Part shown: one piece after another, positions 4,880 to 5,876 of the stretch
Layout: each line of letters starts with the position of its first letter
Position numbering within the stretch: the first letter of the stretch is position 1
Assembly (NCBI GenBank): GCA_017480265.1
Contig: JAFVAZ010000017.1
Span: 1 to 5,876 of the forward strand
Length of the DNA: 5,876 nucleotides
DNA from: Clostridia bacterium
Lineage (GTDB): Bacteria; Bacillota; Clostridia; Oscillospirales; Acutalibacteraceae
Direction: 5' to 3'
Program-made: the position numbers and the translations under genes
The notes under the pieces: generated by a model
What the model saw: the letters and a program-made list of their open reading frames with translations, nothing else
What the model was told of the DNA's origin: nothing
The model's database searches: none

Positions 4880-5876
4880 CTACGTAGTGTCTGCCTCGCC
4901 TTGTGGCACTGCAGCTTCAGGCGCCTCTTGTGGTTCACGGCGAGTAATTGTTGTATCCCTTAAACCATCTGCAATTTTTTCTTTTGTTATATGTTTTTCA
5001 GGAGGAAGCACAATTTGAGTTCCGATGTCGGCATCAATAGTCAATTCCTGGACGCTATCGGGTACTGCCACAGCAAAAGGCACTGATGAGTTACTATCAC
5101 CGAACACGGTCCCATAATATAGATGGTTACGGCGAAAAATCAAACGAGTAACTTTGTCTGGAATTTTAAATTCCTGCAAAGGACAACGATTAAACGCTGC
5201 ATCACCTATGCTCAAATCTAAAACCGAATTAGGCATATTAAAGTTTTCCATGTTATCGCAGCCACTGAACGCTCTTAGGCCAATATTTAAGGTCTCAATG
5301 CCTTCTGACATGCTGAAATTCCTTAAAGCACTACCTGTAAAAGATCTATATCCGATATTTAATTCTTTAACCCCTTGCGGGACTACAAAATCTGTTAAGG
5401 TCGAACATCCACTGAACGCGTCTCCTCTAATATTTAATTTTGTGACTCCTGGCGAGATTTCAAAATTTCTTAAGTTTGAACATTCCCCGAACGCGTCTAC
5501 TCCAATATTTAATTCTGTAACCCCCGACAAGATCACAAAATCTGTTAAGTTTCGACAGTTAGCGAACGCATGTCCTCTGATATTTAATTCTTTAACCCCT
5601 TGTGGAATTTCAAAATTTCCTAAGCCTGCATCGCTGAATGCCATTTCCCAAATATTCAATATCTCAATACCTTCTGCCATAATGAAATTCCTTAATTTAC
5701 TATTACCTTTGAAAGATGAATCTCCGATATTTAATTTTGTGACCCCTTGCGGAATTGCAAAATTCTCTAAGCCTGCATAGCTGAATGCACTTCTCCCGAT
5801 ATTCAATGTCTCAATACCTTCTGCCATAATGAAATTCCCTAAGTTAATATTTGCACAGTAAGAGTAGTCTCCGATA
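4880..5876 (-). CDS. BspA-like leucine-rich-repeat protein, N-terminus beyond the window
   Basis: The frame is open to the right edge, so the gene is partial; the ATG at 5827 is inside a repeat and is not the start. About 331 residues are visible. They consist mainly of ten or so 24-25-residue repeats of the LRR_5 (BspA/Treponema) type, with a core like LxxFxIPxGVTELNIGxxAFxGCSNL. The last two are degenerate (FRRNHLYYGTVFGDSN, then VPDSVQELTIDADIG). The chain ends in a Glu/Pro/Ala-rich tail (EPQEAPEAAVPQGEADTT) with no membrane helix or sorting signal. BspA-type repeats are typical of surface or secreted proteins that bind host matrix or mediate adhesion, and are also abundant in some protists; the ligand here is unknown. 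The gene ends 394 bp upstream of the surface-protein gene and has its own terminator. Any signal peptide would be outside the window. Confidence 0.9.
   Translation of the reverse strand, partial: IGDYSYCANINLGNFIMAEGIETLNIGRSAFSYAGLENFAIPQGVTKLNIGDSSFKGNSKLRNFIMAEGIEILNIWEMAFSDAGLGNFEIPQGVKELNIRGHAFANCRNLTDFVILSGVTELNIGVDAFGECSNLRNFEISPGVTKLNIRGDAFSGCSTLTDFVVPQGVKELNIGYRSFTGSALRNFSMSEGIETLNIGLRAFSGCDNMENFNMPNSVLDLSIGDAAFNRCPLQEFKIPDKVTRLIFRRNHLYYGTVFGDSNSSVPFAVAVPDSVQELTIDADIGTQIVLPPEKHITKEKIADGLRDTTITRREPQEAPEAAVPQGEADTT
5579..5844 (-). repeat. Direct duplication of a two-repeat LRR block, 147-nt period
   Basis: Positions 5579-5697 match 5726-5844 at an exact offset of 147 nt, about 86% identical by eye, including a 30-nt identical run (5662-5691 and 5809-5838). 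The unit is 49 residues, two LRR repeats: one with MAEGIE(T/I)LNI, one with IPQGV(T/K)(K/E)LNI. A third, more diverged copy of the first type (MSEGIETLNIG, ATG at 5311) lies 369 nt, exactly 123 codons, further on. The array seems to grow by in-frame duplication of repeat pairs. Confidence 0.85.

Noticed and set aside
5154..5780. 208-codon + strand frame opposite the LRR repeats
   Set aside because: Its repeats simply mirror the LRR coding repeats on the other strand.

Overview
The window looks like accessory or surface-protein DNA from an AT-rich bacterium, most probably a Bacillota (Clostridia-like) member. The evidence is a clostridial-type tyrosyl-tRNA synthetase, a consensus housekeeping promoter (TTGACA, 18 bp, TATAAT), a full AGGAGGTGA Shine-Dalgarno element, and a surface protein with a Gram-positive-style C-terminus (HFSNYALVD motif, a TGD spacer, one membrane helix, then KRKK). 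The assignment is an inference: no rRNA gene or other decisive marker is present.

Layout. Positions 1-1118 (+) hold tyrS without its first few dozen codons; it is the only clear housekeeping gene. Positions 1172-1218 hold a long imperfect hairpin between tyrS and a convergent gene. Positions 1226-2017 (-) encode a GNAT acetyltransferase of RimJ/RimL type with a clear secretion signal, an unusual combination. Just upstream of it, at 2048-2094 (-), is what looks like the decayed 3' half of a proline tRNA, a possible scar of an integrated element. Positions 2018-2406 have no convincing intact gene: they hold that tRNA-like piece, an ORF remnant on the + strand (2166-2369) and a perfect 15-bp hairpin (2353-2385), probably the terminator of the next gene.

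Positions 2407-4485 (-) encode a 692-residue acidic, membrane-anchored surface protein of unknown function. Its 394-bp upstream region (4486-4879) holds a strong promoter (4637-4666) and a structured leader (4529-4611) with a perfect Shine-Dalgarno element that has no start codon at the right distance. It also holds the intrinsic terminator (4808-4845) of the gene before it. Positions 4880-5876 (-) are the C-terminal part of a BspA-like leucine-rich-repeat protein with about ten 24-25-residue repeats, including a recently duplicated two-repeat block (147-nt period). Its start lies beyond the right edge.

How the genes relate. The two right-hand genes point the same way but have separate transcription signals, so they are neighbours rather than an operon. 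Together they suggest a cell-surface or host-interaction locus next to tyrS. The exported acetyltransferase and the tRNA-like scar fit an acquired segment. No CRISPR array, rRNA, intact tRNA or intact transposase is visible. The least explained items are the structured leader with an orphan Shine-Dalgarno, the exported GNAT enzyme, and the anchored protein with a degenerate sorting signal.
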